A stretch of 40,944 nt of DNA from Pedobacter psychrodurus (GTDB taxonomy: Bacteria > Bacteroidota > Bacteroidia > Sphingobacteriales > Sphingobacteriaceae): the NCBI RefSeq assembly GCF_004331735.1, contig NZ_SJSO01000034.1:1-40944 (forward strand). The letters run 5' to 3'. This document shows, piece after piece, positions 33,257 to 40,944 of the stretch. The position numbers were made by a program, and so were the translations under genes. Positions within the stretch are counted from its first letter, which is position 1; each line of letters begins with the position of its first letter. The notes below the pieces were generated by a model. That model did not search any database, was not told where the DNA came from, and saw nothing but the letters and a program-made list of their open reading frames with translations.

Positions 33257-34798
33257 TTAGCGTCCAATACCACGTTGAGGCGCTTGATCCTCCTCATCAC
33301 TTTCCCATGGCATCCGCTGAGATTTAACGATTTGAAGGATGTAATCTTCCCCTTCTTTAAAAGCATTGCTTTCAGTTAAAACATTTTGCATTCGATCCAT
33401 ATCCTCACCGTTGATAGCTATGCTAAACAGCTGAGCACGTTGAAGCATCCTAATATATGTATCGGGCTCTTGTCTGCGTGTCAACTGTCTTAATCCCCCT
33501 AGATAGTCTTCCCTATATACTGTAGGAATAATAATTTTAGACTGTCCCACGCTTGCCAACTCTGCGTTCATCATCACTCTGGCTATCCTACCATTTCCAT
33601 CTAAGAAAGGATGTACTTCACTGATCATAAACATCATATAAGCGGCCCTCGCGAAAGAGTTTTGCAGCCCCCTGTAAAAATCAAACCCTTGTGTGAGTGT
33701 CCCCCTTACGAGTTTATGATCGACGAATTCGGTATCACCAGCACGGTTATTTTTATCCTTAAATTCTCCTGGATTTTTGTGCGGACGAGCGCTGAGCATA
33801 ATCTTGTGTCTGTACTGCAGGATTTGGAGCAAATGATCCGGATTTTCCGGAGTGATACTCATTTCTGATCTATTACTAACGATTTGGTAAGTACCCAAAA
33901 CATCATGCGAATCTTCGTCTCTGGCCGGAAGCGGCTTTCCTGTCTCGATGATTTGCTTTGCTTCCTCAATTTTGAACTTAGTGCCTTCAATAAAATTGGA
34001 AAAATACGCTTCAAAAAAAGCAAAATTACGGAATGCCTTAATAGAAGTATTTACTTCCGGGATGTCAGCAAACTCCCTTTGTTGCAATTCTACAAACAAT
34101 TTTTCAAAAAGGGACAAACGTAGTGGATCGTAAGGATGTCCAAATGCCCTTGCAATTGCGACAGGTGAGGTCAACAAATCAGAAGGCTTTGTGGTCAGCA
34201 TAGCACTGACCATCCTATTTAGCTTCTCAAACTCCTTTTCCATACCCAGTTCAATACTGATCTCTCTTGCCCTGTCTCTCAAAGCATTAAGACCTTCTTC
34301 ACCTTTTATTCTGACTACCTGATCAAGACGTTCCTCAATTTCAGGTAAAGCTAGCGCCTTTGATGTTGCCCCGACCTTCTTACTTGACTGGAGATTTTCA
34401 AGCAATGCCCTTTCCTGCTGGGAAACATGAAGCTGTCCGCTAAAAACATTATCCCCTGGTAAAATGTCAGGCCCTTTCATAATATTCAGGATCACTCCTG
34501 GTAATTCTATCTTTCTGTTATGGGAACTAGTAAGAAAAAGGTCTCCGGTTGAGGTAGGTTTATATTCTAAAGCTGAACGGTGACTTAAGATAGTTCCAGG
34601 ATATAGTTGACCTATGATCTTAAAAATATTGCGCCTGATGATTTCTCCTGGATCTTCATCAAAGTTTGGAGTATAAATCCTCGGAGCGATCTTTCTAAGC
34701 TCACCACTTTTGGTCAGTTTGCCGATCGCTCGGCTGATCTCCGGATTACTTGAAGAAAAAATAACTTCCTGAAGATGTAGTGGTATTGTATTATCCAT
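33257..34798 (-). CDS. Fic AMPylase with AbiEi-like N-terminal domain (self-regulated)
   Basis: 513 aa. The N-terminal ~200 residues (ISRAIGKLTKSGELRKIAPRIYTPN..., LSHRSALEY, NVFSGQLHVSQQERALLENL) resemble the winged-helix plus core of AbiEi-type antitoxin/transcription factors. The C-terminal Fic domain has the full active site HPFLDGNGRIAR (396-407), expected to transfer AMP to a target protein. An inhibitory helix motif of the S/TxxxE(G/N) type is present in cis at SNFIEG (267-272). So toxin, its intramolecular brake and a DNA-binding regulator are one polypeptide. Six direct repeats upstream (34809-34990) look like its operators. The target is unknown. Confidence 0.88.
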   Translation of the reverse strand: MDNTIPLHLQEVIFSSSNPEISRAIGKLTKSGELRKIAPRIYTPNFDEDPGEIIRRNIFKIIGQLYPGTILSHRSALEYKPTSTGDLFLTSSHNRKIELPGVILNIMKGPDILPGDNVFSGQLHVSQQERALLENLQSSKKVGATSKALALPEIEERLDQVVRIKGEEGLNALRDRAREISIELGMEKEFEKLNRMVSAMLTTKPSDLLTSPVAIARAFGHPYDPLRLSLFEKLFVELQQREFADIPEVNTSIKAFRNFAFFEAYFSNFIEGTKFKIEEAKQIIETGKPLPARDEDSHDVLGTYQIVSNRSEMSITPENPDHLLQILQYRHKIMLSARPHKNPGEFKDKNNRAGDTEFVDHKLVRGTLTQGFDFYRGLQNSFARAAYMMFMISEVHPFLDGNGRIARVMMNAELASVGQSKIIIPTVYREDYLGGLRQLTRRQEPDTYIRMLQRAQLFSIAINGEDMDRMQNVLTESNAFKEGEDYILQIVKSQRMPWESDEEDQAPQRGIGR

Positions 34799-34808
34799 AG
34801 ATTTAATT

Positions 34809-34992
34809 ACAAATTTTTCTTACTAAACGATTCAAAAGGCAGCATTAACACAAATTTTTCATAATATAAAAGCTATTTCTACAAAAAAATCATAAATGGG
34901 CCTTACAAATTTTTCGAGTAAAAAAGCGATATAACTATGCAGATCACAAATTTATCATAACATAATAACTAAAATTACAAATTTTTCATATT
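34809..34992 (-). promoter_or_regulatory. Six operator-like direct repeats upstream of the AbiEi-Fic gene
   Basis: Imperfect copies of ACAAATTTTTCATAATAT begin at 34809, 34850, 34881 (divergent), 34905, 34946 and 34977. Spacings are 41, 31, 24, 41 and 31 bp; 41 and 31 equal about four and three helical turns. The first copy lies 10 bp from the start codon. They probably bind the N-terminal domain of the gene product (autoregulation), which is inference. Confidence 0.7.
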
Positions 34993-35434
34993 ATAACCTA
35001 TAATCAAGGAAAAATGAATGAGCAAAATTACCTTGTTCATTCAGAATTTATAATAACATGCATGACTAAGATTATAACCGTATGTCCTTACATTTAGGGC
35101 AAATATTTATTAATTTAGAACTCTAATCACAAAACCTTATTTATTTGCATGATTCCTGAAGATACACATAGTCTAAGCTTGAAGGACATCAATGTGGACA
35201 AACCAATCCATTAGACCCCTTCTCGCCAATTTAGTAACATTAAGGCAAGCAACAATTTACAATAAAATTATTTCCGGTGAGACGGGGTCAATCTACTCTG
35301 GTTTATCCAAACATGCACACGAGGTACGCGTTCACCAGCGAGGGTCCATTTGACATTTTTAGGACTATTTTTTTGGATTTGTTAAATACTCCGTATTTTC
35401 GGCTGACAATTTTCGCTCACCCAAACATTTCTTT
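34993..35434. other. Gene-free interval with inverted repeats
   Basis: Contains a hairpin GAATGAGCAA...TTGTTCATTC (about 35015-35042) and a 14-bp inverted repeat with two mismatches (GACCCCTTCTCGCC at 35214-35227 and GGTGAGACGGGGTC at 35276-35289, 48 bp apart). No gene recognised. Confidence 0.45.
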
Positions 35435-36073
35435 ATGAAAACCAAATTTTTGCTCCAAGCCTTATTCCTGTTAATCATCAGTTCAAGCCTGTTCGCCCAA
35501 AAGCCCATTACCCCTGATGTTGACGGGCTTAAACTGCATTTGAGCGATTATAAGGACTTTGATACGCGTGTTAAAGCGCTGCTGCGTATAGGTTACACCA
35601 AGATCGACTGGCCGATTGCTAAAAGCGATGACTGGTTGCAGAATTCCACATATGAGTTAACCCGCGATACTATCCAGACCGTACTGGAAATCATCCATGG
35701 GAAAGGCAAAGAAGTGTTCAAGGTAAATATGTACCTGGGATATTCGCCGAAGAAATGGGCAACCTTTACCAATGCAAGGAAAATGGAAGCTGCCGACTTA
35801 ATTTTCTTTAATATCTGGAAGATGATCAACAAACAATTTGAAGAAACTGAAAAATCCCAGCGCATACTTAGGGGAACTTACAAGATAACAGATTACGATA
35901 TTCCCGAAGCCTTTGTAAAGGGTCTGGATGAAAGGCATTTAGGATATTTCTGTTACTGGGGCCCATTCATGAAACAGCCTATAGAGCTGCACAACCATAA
36001 CGCCAGGCTGGTCAAGATCACCGTTTCTGATCCGGTAGCAACAACGGCATATTACAAGGCGACAAAAAAATAA
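35435..36073 (+). CDS. Secreted protein of unknown function (212 aa)
   Basis: Signal peptide MKTKFLLQALFLLIISSSLFAQ, cleavage after FAQ. The mature part contains DFDTRVKALLRIGYTKIDWPIAKSDDWLQNSTYELTRDTIQTVLEIIHGKGKEVFKVNMYLGYSPKKW and ends with HNHNARLVKITVSDPVATTAYYKATKK. GC content and codon use fit the backbone better than the island. No family recognised. Confidence 0.72.
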   Translation: MKTKFLLQALFLLIISSSLFAQKPITPDVDGLKLHLSDYKDFDTRVKALLRIGYTKIDWPIAKSDDWLQNSTYELTRDTIQTVLEIIHGKGKEVFKVNMYLGYSPKKWATFTNARKMEAADLIFFNIWKMINKQFEETEKSQRILRGTYKITDYDIPEAFVKGLDERHLGYFCYWGPFMKQPIELHNHNARLVKITVSDPVATTAYYKATKK

Positions 36074-36611
36074 ATCCAGCATCGGCTGGCTTATCTATGA
36101 CTTGGCCATCCGGAGCGCATCGAAAAATGGGATTTGTTTTTGTGTATAGGGATTTTTAACTAAGCTCAAATGTTTCCGCTCGAGCAGTGATTGATCAATA
36201 GCAATACGAAAAAGTTTGGCATTTTTGCTTTAATCGTTTAAAGTGGTTAGATTCATATCCGTTTGGCGACAATGACCTAAAAAAGAACAGGCCGCTTATT
36301 CTAATTTATTTCCTTCCCGATTATGAAGACTGACGTGCCTTTACAAGGCTTTACTTTTCCAGTATAAAGCAATATCAGAACCTGCAGATTTTGATGGTGA
36401 CTAATATATCCCTTTCAATCCTTATTCAGCTTGAGAAGGATTTTAATCTTGGTAAATTCAACAAAGTTGTTGCTGGAACAGTGCGTTATATAATGGTATT
36501 ACATCGGGCATTAAATGTTCAGAATTTTCCAACGGTCACCTGCTACGATAAGAGAAAAAAATAAAGAAAATCAACAATTCTAAAGAATTGGAAAATCAAA
36601 AATTATAAGTT
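36074..36611. other. Gene-free interval before the glycosidase gene
   Basis: No supported gene in 538 bp. A 56-codon frame (36394-36564) has an ATG and mixed composition but no recognisable pattern. No clear terminator behind the preceding gene. Promoter elements for the glycosidase gene were not resolved in the A-rich 36545-36611 segment. Confidence 0.4.
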
Positions 36612-38678
36612 ATGAAATTAATCATTAAAATATCGGTTTGCCTGATGTTGATGATGGGATTATCCGTGACGCTTTATGCGCAATCAAAACAACAGGCTGT
36701 TAAATTGATATTGCGCTCAACACCGTGGACATTTACCGGAGGATCTGCGCTAAGTACGCTTTCGTCAAAAACAAGAAGCGCAATTTTCAAATCCCCGTCA
36801 GATAGCAATAGCTTTACCATAAAATTACTGGTCAATCTTAAAGTAGGAAGTGCGAATAAGACACTTATTGAAATCCCTGAAGTGTTAAAAGTGACTATGT
36901 TTCAGCACGACGCTAAGGATCGAAAACGTCAGAACTATCCTGCTTATTTATTGCCAGATGGTTCTGATCCAGCATTAGAAGCGACTCTTCGGCTTCATTC
37001 TCCAACGGAGCCTAATGGTCCACGGGATATGTCTGTGGGTATTCCTTTAGGGATGTTGGAAAAACTAAATGGAGAACATGAGCTTGTGCTTCATTTTTCC
37101 GGAGTTCGGTGGACTTTATACGTTGATAATGAACTTCTTGATAATGACTTTCCCATAGGATATCCAAAATGGGGCGAACAAAGCACCTGGAGCATAAATC
37201 CTTCCGTTATTTTAAAAGCGGAAATTTTTTCCCCTGAAATGCAGCCACAAAGAGTGGCTTTGAAAAAACCCAGAACTTTGTCTGAAATTCAATACTGGAC
37301 CCCTCAGGGACATAATGCCTGGGTGGGAGATGTTGCTACTTTCTTTCATAAGGGGCGTTACCATTTATTCTATTTATTTGACCGCCGTGGTCACGCCAGC
37401 AAATTTGGAAAAGGAGGCCATTACTTTGAGCACCTCTCCACCACCGATTTTAAAACCTGGGTTGAACACGATGCCGCCACGCCTGTGGAGAAACAATGGG
37501 AGACGCTTGGAACCGGTACACCTTTTATTTTTGACAATAAACTTTGTATCAGTTACGGATTACATACCACACGGATCTACCCTAAGGAACAAACCATGTT
37601 GCCTTTACAGTGGGATTACTACAATAAACATGGCATTACGGGCGCTTTCCGATACGACACCATTCCTGGCTATCCTGCTGGATCTACCTATTCCATTAGT
37701 GAAGATGGGATCAGTAATTTCAAGAAATCAAAAATCTTATTTCATCCTTGCGAAAACCCTAGTGTTTATACAGATCCGGAAGGACGCTTGCGCATGTTGG
37801 CAAATTATGGAGCAAAAGGGACGTGGGAATCCAAGTCCATTGATGGTGGCTGGCAATCCGTAAATCCAAACTTCCCTCCTGGCGGCGATTGTACATTTTT
37901 CTTTCGCTGGCAAAATTATGACTACGTTATTGGTGGTTTTACCGGTTTTTGGTCAAAACCAGCAGGTGCAACAGCGGACAAATTTGTAGAGGGTGTTAAA
38001 GCAGGGCTTGACTTTTATAATGGAATGAATGTGCCAGCCGTTACAGAAATAAGCAACGGTCGGTTTTTGCTGGCTGGATGGATTCCAATAGCAGTTTGGG
38101 GTGGTACACTAGCTATACATGAAATGGTCCAGGCTCCCGATGGCAGAATTGGAACAAAGTGGATGAACGAAATCATACCTGCAATCGAAAAAGAAAGGTT
38201 ACTGTCAAAAGAAATTAAAAAAACTTCCACATTTCCTACAGGGTCTTCTTCGTTCCTATTGACCTTCGACGTAGAACCGGGCACTGAATTAAATGGAAAA
38301 CTAGGTGCACTTTTTCTAGGCGCAGACAGTGAAGACCATTCTTCTGAAGTTCAAATCAGTCCAAAATATAAAAGGGCACAATATGGAAATGGACAGCTTC
38401 AGAATTTTTCTGGTACTGAGAAATCCTTACGTGAGGGGGGATCGCCAAACAGTGTGCGTAATTATGCTATTGAAAATTTGGCTGGTACAGATAAACCGTT
38501 TAAAGTACGAATGATTGTTAAATATGATAACAAATTTGGCGGGTCATTAATTGATACTGAAATTGCTGGTCAGCGCACTATGATTTCTTTCCGTCCTGAT
38601 TTAAAAGTTGAAAACTTACTATTAAGGTCGGAAAAAAGCGTTATTAAAAATGTGAAAATTGCCTCACTTAAAAATTAG
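36612..38678 (+). CDS. Secreted GH32/GH43-like beta-propeller glycoside hydrolase
   Basis: 688 aa with a signal peptide (LIIKISVCLMLMMGLSVTLYAQ, cleavage near 24). An N-terminal ~220-residue beta-sandwich (LNGEHELVLHFSGVRWTLYVDNELL) is LamG/concanavalin-like. The propeller follows: YWTPQGHNAWVGDVATFFHKG (candidate nucleophile Asp240), YHLFYLFDRRG, FEHLSTTDFKTWVEH, and HPCENPSVYTD (E381-N-P in place of the usual RDP stabiliser). A C-terminal beta-sandwich ends the protein. The plan is that of GH32 clan-J enzymes, but the 'ENP' and 'GHNAWVGD' blocks are not those of classical levanases, so substrate and exact family remain open. Confidence 0.75.
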   Translation: MKLIIKISVCLMLMMGLSVTLYAQSKQQAVKLILRSTPWTFTGGSALSTLSSKTRSAIFKSPSDSNSFTIKLLVNLKVGSANKTLIEIPEVLKVTMFQHDAKDRKRQNYPAYLLPDGSDPALEATLRLHSPTEPNGPRDMSVGIPLGMLEKLNGEHELVLHFSGVRWTLYVDNELLDNDFPIGYPKWGEQSTWSINPSVILKAEIFSPEMQPQRVALKKPRTLSEIQYWTPQGHNAWVGDVATFFHKGRYHLFYLFDRRGHASKFGKGGHYFEHLSTTDFKTWVEHDAATPVEKQWETLGTGTPFIFDNKLCISYGLHTTRIYPKEQTMLPLQWDYYNKHGITGAFRYDTIPGYPAGSTYSISEDGISNFKKSKILFHPCENPSVYTDPEGRLRMLANYGAKGTWESKSIDGGWQSVNPNFPPGGDCTFFFRWQNYDYVIGGFTGFWSKPAGATADKFVEGVKAGLDFYNGMNVPAVTEISNGRFLLAGWIPIAVWGGTLAIHEMVQAPDGRIGTKWMNEIIPAIEKERLLSKEIKKTSTFPTGSSSFLLTFDVEPGTELNGKLGALFLGADSEDHSSEVQISPKYKRAQYGNGQLQNFSGTEKSLREGGSPNSVRNYAIENLAGTDKPFKVRMIVKYDNKFGGSLIDTEIAGQRTMISFRPDLKVENLLLRSEKSVIKNVKIASLKN

Positions 38679-38869
38679 AGAACCTTCATTCAACTATTGC
38701 AGAGTTACCTTTTGAAAATAATTGAGTCTTTTATGATTATGCTCAATGTTCACTATATAGAGGTTATCGCCTGAAATAACTTATAAGTATTGGAGATCAG
38801 CTAATTAATCACATGTATAAATTGCATTTATCGGTTTCAACGTAAATATTATACAAATGTATTGGCGGA

Positions 38870-39991
38870 CTAAAGAAGTTGTAATTTGACTTTTTTTCCT
38901 GTTTTTACAGCCTGGTAGATAGCATCAATAATTTTAAGATCCTTCAAGCCTTCCTCTCCGTTTACAGGAACTACCGGCTTGTTATCTTCAAAAATAATAG
39001 TTGCCATTTCATCCATCTGTACAGTTTGATGCGTAACTATGGGCTGCGTGAGTTCACCGTTATGAGTCCTACCCTTGATCGGACCATAACCAGTAAAAGG
39101 TTGCATTTCTGCAAATCCTTTGTCGCCACTCATAAAAAATCTATCCAGGTGATTAATGTTATAACTAGACAAGCAGGAGGCTACCGCACCACTCGGGAAA
39201 CCTAATTGAAATTGTATGGTTTCATCTACACCATCTTTAAACTTTATAGGGTCGGTCTTGGTTTCCTGAGCCGTCACCCAAACCGGCTCTTCGCCCACCA
39301 TATACCTTGCCCCGTTAATTGCATAGATTCCAATATCCATCATTGATCCCCCGCCCGCAAGCGCTTTGTTTAGTCGCCACTGCATAGGATCGCCTATTTT
39401 AAAACCACATTGTCCCTGAAAAAACATGATCTTACCGAAGTCGCCCACATTTCTCATTCGGACCACCTCCAGCGTACGGGGTTCAAAATGCAACCTATAG
39501 CCAACCAATAACTTTACATTTGCTTTTTTACAAGCATCAACCATCTCTTGTCCCTCTTTGGCATTCAATGCCATCGGTTTCTCGCATATGGCATGTTTTC
39601 CGGCTTTTGCTACACGTATAACCTGACTATGGTGCAGTGCGTTTGGTGTAATCACATAAATCGCATCTATATCTGGATTATTTTTTACCTGATCGAAGTT
39701 GTCATAGTTATAGCAATTCTTTTCAGGAATGTTGTACTTCGTTTGCCATTCTTTAATTTTTGAAGGCGTACCGCTAATTACACCTACCAGTTTCGCCTTG
39801 GTACAGGCCTTCATAGCTTCTGCTACACGGGTGCCATATCCACCTAAACCCATGATGGCTACTCTGAGTACCTTACCCTCATAAGGCTGTTCGATCTGAT
39901 CAGGAGCGTTCGCAAATGTCGATATTGAACTCAATTGCAGCATCAATGCCGATGCACCTAGTTTTTGTAGAAAATCTCTTCTAGTATTCAT
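38870..39991 (-). CDS. Tat-exported Gfo/Idh/MocA family oxidoreductase
   Basis: 373 aa. A twin-arginine signal (TRRDFLQKLG, followed by ASALMLQLSSISTFANA) directs the folded cofactor-bound enzyme to the periplasm. The Rossmann domain has GLGGYG (48-53) and EKPM (137-140) with the catalytic-type Lys138. GYRLHFEPRTLEVVR and GGGSMMDIGIYAINGARYM belong to the C-terminal GFO_IDH_MocA domain, resembling glucose-fructose oxidoreductase-like enzymes. NAD(P)-dependent oxidation or reduction of a sugar or polyol is expected. It converges with the GH32/43-like gene, suggesting a shared carbohydrate pathway, which is only inference. Confidence 0.9.
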   Translation of the reverse strand: MNTRRDFLQKLGASALMLQLSSISTFANAPDQIEQPYEGKVLRVAIMGLGGYGTRVAEAMKACTKAKLVGVISGTPSKIKEWQTKYNIPEKNCYNYDNFDQVKNNPDIDAIYVITPNALHHSQVIRVAKAGKHAICEKPMALNAKEGQEMVDACKKANVKLLVGYRLHFEPRTLEVVRMRNVGDFGKIMFFQGQCGFKIGDPMQWRLNKALAGGGSMMDIGIYAINGARYMVGEEPVWVTAQETKTDPIKFKDGVDETIQFQLGFPSGAVASCLSSYNINHLDRFFMSGDKGFAEMQPFTGYGPIKGRTHNGELTQPIVTHQTVQMDEMATIIFEDNKPVVPVNGEEGLKDLKIIDAIYQAVKTGKKVKLQLL

Positions 39992-40223
39992 ATTATCCTG
40001 TAGCTATGTACCTATTCAGCAAAAATATTAAGCAATATATGAAATCATCCGTTTTTACCGCTTAATTAACTGATTTACTTCATGATATCTAACACACACC
40101 TGTCACATTTAGTTTTCACGATATGATTGCGGCTTGGTCTGAACTACAAAATAATTGCATTATAATCTCAAAAAGTAAAAAGCGTGGTGCACATTTTGGA
40201 ATGAAAACTGGTGCACACTTTTA

Positions 40224-40651
40224 GCGAAATCCCCACCAGGACCCAAGCAGATAATATACCAGCTGCAGGAGGTTTGGCATTTCGAACCGAAGAAGATTTC
40301 AATTATCTGTTTAGCTCGTTGAATTTTACCTATTTCTCAAGCCTGTTCAAGAAAAGGATGATTTATTCATCAAGCTTTTTAGTGGATGGAAGCGAGAAAC
40401 ATTTCGAGCGCATAAAAGGAATCTTCACGGGAACGATGGTATTAAAGGCAAACCAGCGGACAAAAATGACAGCTGGGGTATTGGTCAATATCGATCAAAG
40501 TGCTCAGAGCCCAATCATCCCGACATTCTCTTATGAACATAAGTTTAATAATGGCCTTATTGCTGACATCGTTCTTCCGAGGAGCATTTATCTGAGAAAA
40601 TATATGTTCGGTAATGGACGGGCTTCTTTGGGTACTGAACTCGACATGTAA
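40224..40651 (+). pseudogene. 5'-truncated outer-membrane beta-barrel protein gene
   Basis: Coding-like frame from about 40224 to TAA 40649-40651, about 142 residues with alternating strands: EEDFNYLFSSLNFTYFSSLFKKRMIYSSSFLVDG, KMTAGVLVNIDQSAQSPIIPTFSYEHKFNNGLIADIVL. It resembles the middle of DUF6268-type barrels. There is no signal peptide or start: the frame opens within GTGCACACTTTTAG (repeat GTGCACATTTT at 40184), which looks like the end of an IS. The 3' side runs straight into an IS3-family end, so the gene is probably cut on both sides. Confidence 0.55.
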
Positions 40652-40693
40652 GCTCCCCTGTTTTTCAGACCACTCAAAAGTATAATTTTGTCC

Positions 40694-40944
40694 TCAAATT
40701 TCCTTCAATAAATCGATGGGAGATTTGAAGTTCAACGCTTGATGTGGTCGATGGTAATTATAGTCCATCATCCATTCCTCCACTTTCTCCCTCACATCAT
40801 CCAGGGAGTGAAATATGTAGGCATTTAACAATTCTCTTCTGATGCTTCCATTGCATCTTTCTATATATGCGTTCTGTGTTGGTTCTCCAGGCTCGATAAA
40901 AAGCAGTTCAACATTGTTTTCCTTTGCCCATTCATCCAGCTTAT
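40694..40944 (-). CDS. IS3-family transposase OrfB (integrase core), C-terminal part, open at right edge
   Basis: Minus-strand frame ending in TGA at 40694-40696. The translation includes WAKENNVELLFIEPG, QNAYIERCNGSIRRELLNAY and DYNYHRPHQALNFKSP, the strongly conserved C-terminal rve region of IS3-family OrfB. The catalytic Glu (E in 'NAYIERCNGSIRREL') is visible; the two Asp lie outside the window. The IS boundary is somewhere in 40652-40690, next to the truncated barrel gene. Confidence 0.92.
   Translation of the reverse strand, partial: KLDEWAKENNVELLFIEPGEPTQNAYIERCNGSIRRELLNAYIFHSLDDVREKVEEWMMDYNYHRPHQALNFKSPIDLLKEI

Noticed and set aside
36394..36564. 56-codon plus-strand frame in the gap before the glycosidase gene
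   Set aside because: Has an ATG and varied composition but no recognisable family or conserved pattern; kept only as a remark.
40181..40222. Definite IS21-type end
   Set aside because: Two GTGCACA(C/T)TTT motifs are suggestive, but no IS21 transposase or second end lies in the window.

Overview
This window is chromosomal DNA from a Bacteroidota organism, most likely a Sphingobacteriaceae member close to Pedobacter. This rests on the protein types, TAnnTTTG-type promoters, the general lack of Shine-Dalgarno sites and the dispersed Bacteroidota-style intergenic repeats; no database comparison was made.

Layout. (1) 1-300: the C-terminal end of an IS4/Tn5-like transposase. (2) 439-13166: housekeeping backbone with nth, recA (strong terminator), a small membrane protein, tsaD, a divergent TamB-like giant protein, then a leftward START-like/LptF-like/ribBA cluster, followed by 1.1 kb of repeat-rich non-coding DNA and a tRNA-Met(CAT). 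(3) 13124-32443: a genomic island of about 19.3 kb, visibly more AT-rich, integrated in that tRNA gene. A 44-bp copy of the tRNA 3' part occurs at both ends (13124-13167 and 32400-32443), and a tyrosine recombinase sits 41 bp inside the right copy. (4) 32444-40944: chromosome again, with two small proteins, an AbiEi-like/Fic fusion preceded by six operator-like repeats, a secreted protein, a secreted GH32/43-like glycosidase, a Tat-exported Gfo/Idh/MocA oxidoreductase, a truncated outer-membrane protein gene and the end of an IS3-family element.

The island has a left part with a translationally coupled pair including a helicase-like protein with a degenerate Walker A motif, a strongly structured presumptive non-coding RNA (about 17878-18062), and five secreted or membrane proteins of unknown function. 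Its right part looks like a defence-type cargo zone: a SIR2-domain protein, a RadC/JAB protein, two proteins carrying the HEPN R-x4-H motif, an HrgA-like HARE-HTH protein next to a HARE-HTH/DNA glycosylase fusion, and several unknowns.

The most striking unexplained feature is a family of 57-60 bp repeats (six clear copies, one decayed), all in the same orientation. They begin ATATCCAAAA, carry CCCCTTAAATAAAG in the middle and end TTTTGGATAT. They occur between cargo modules, most of them 26-75 bp ahead of a start codon. At the integrase end they cut the DNA into gene 'cassettes' (26089-27745, 28048-29846, 30506-31147). The HARE-HTH glycosylase/nuclease-like pair in one cassette is a candidate system against phages with modified DNA bases. 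Function of both is inference.
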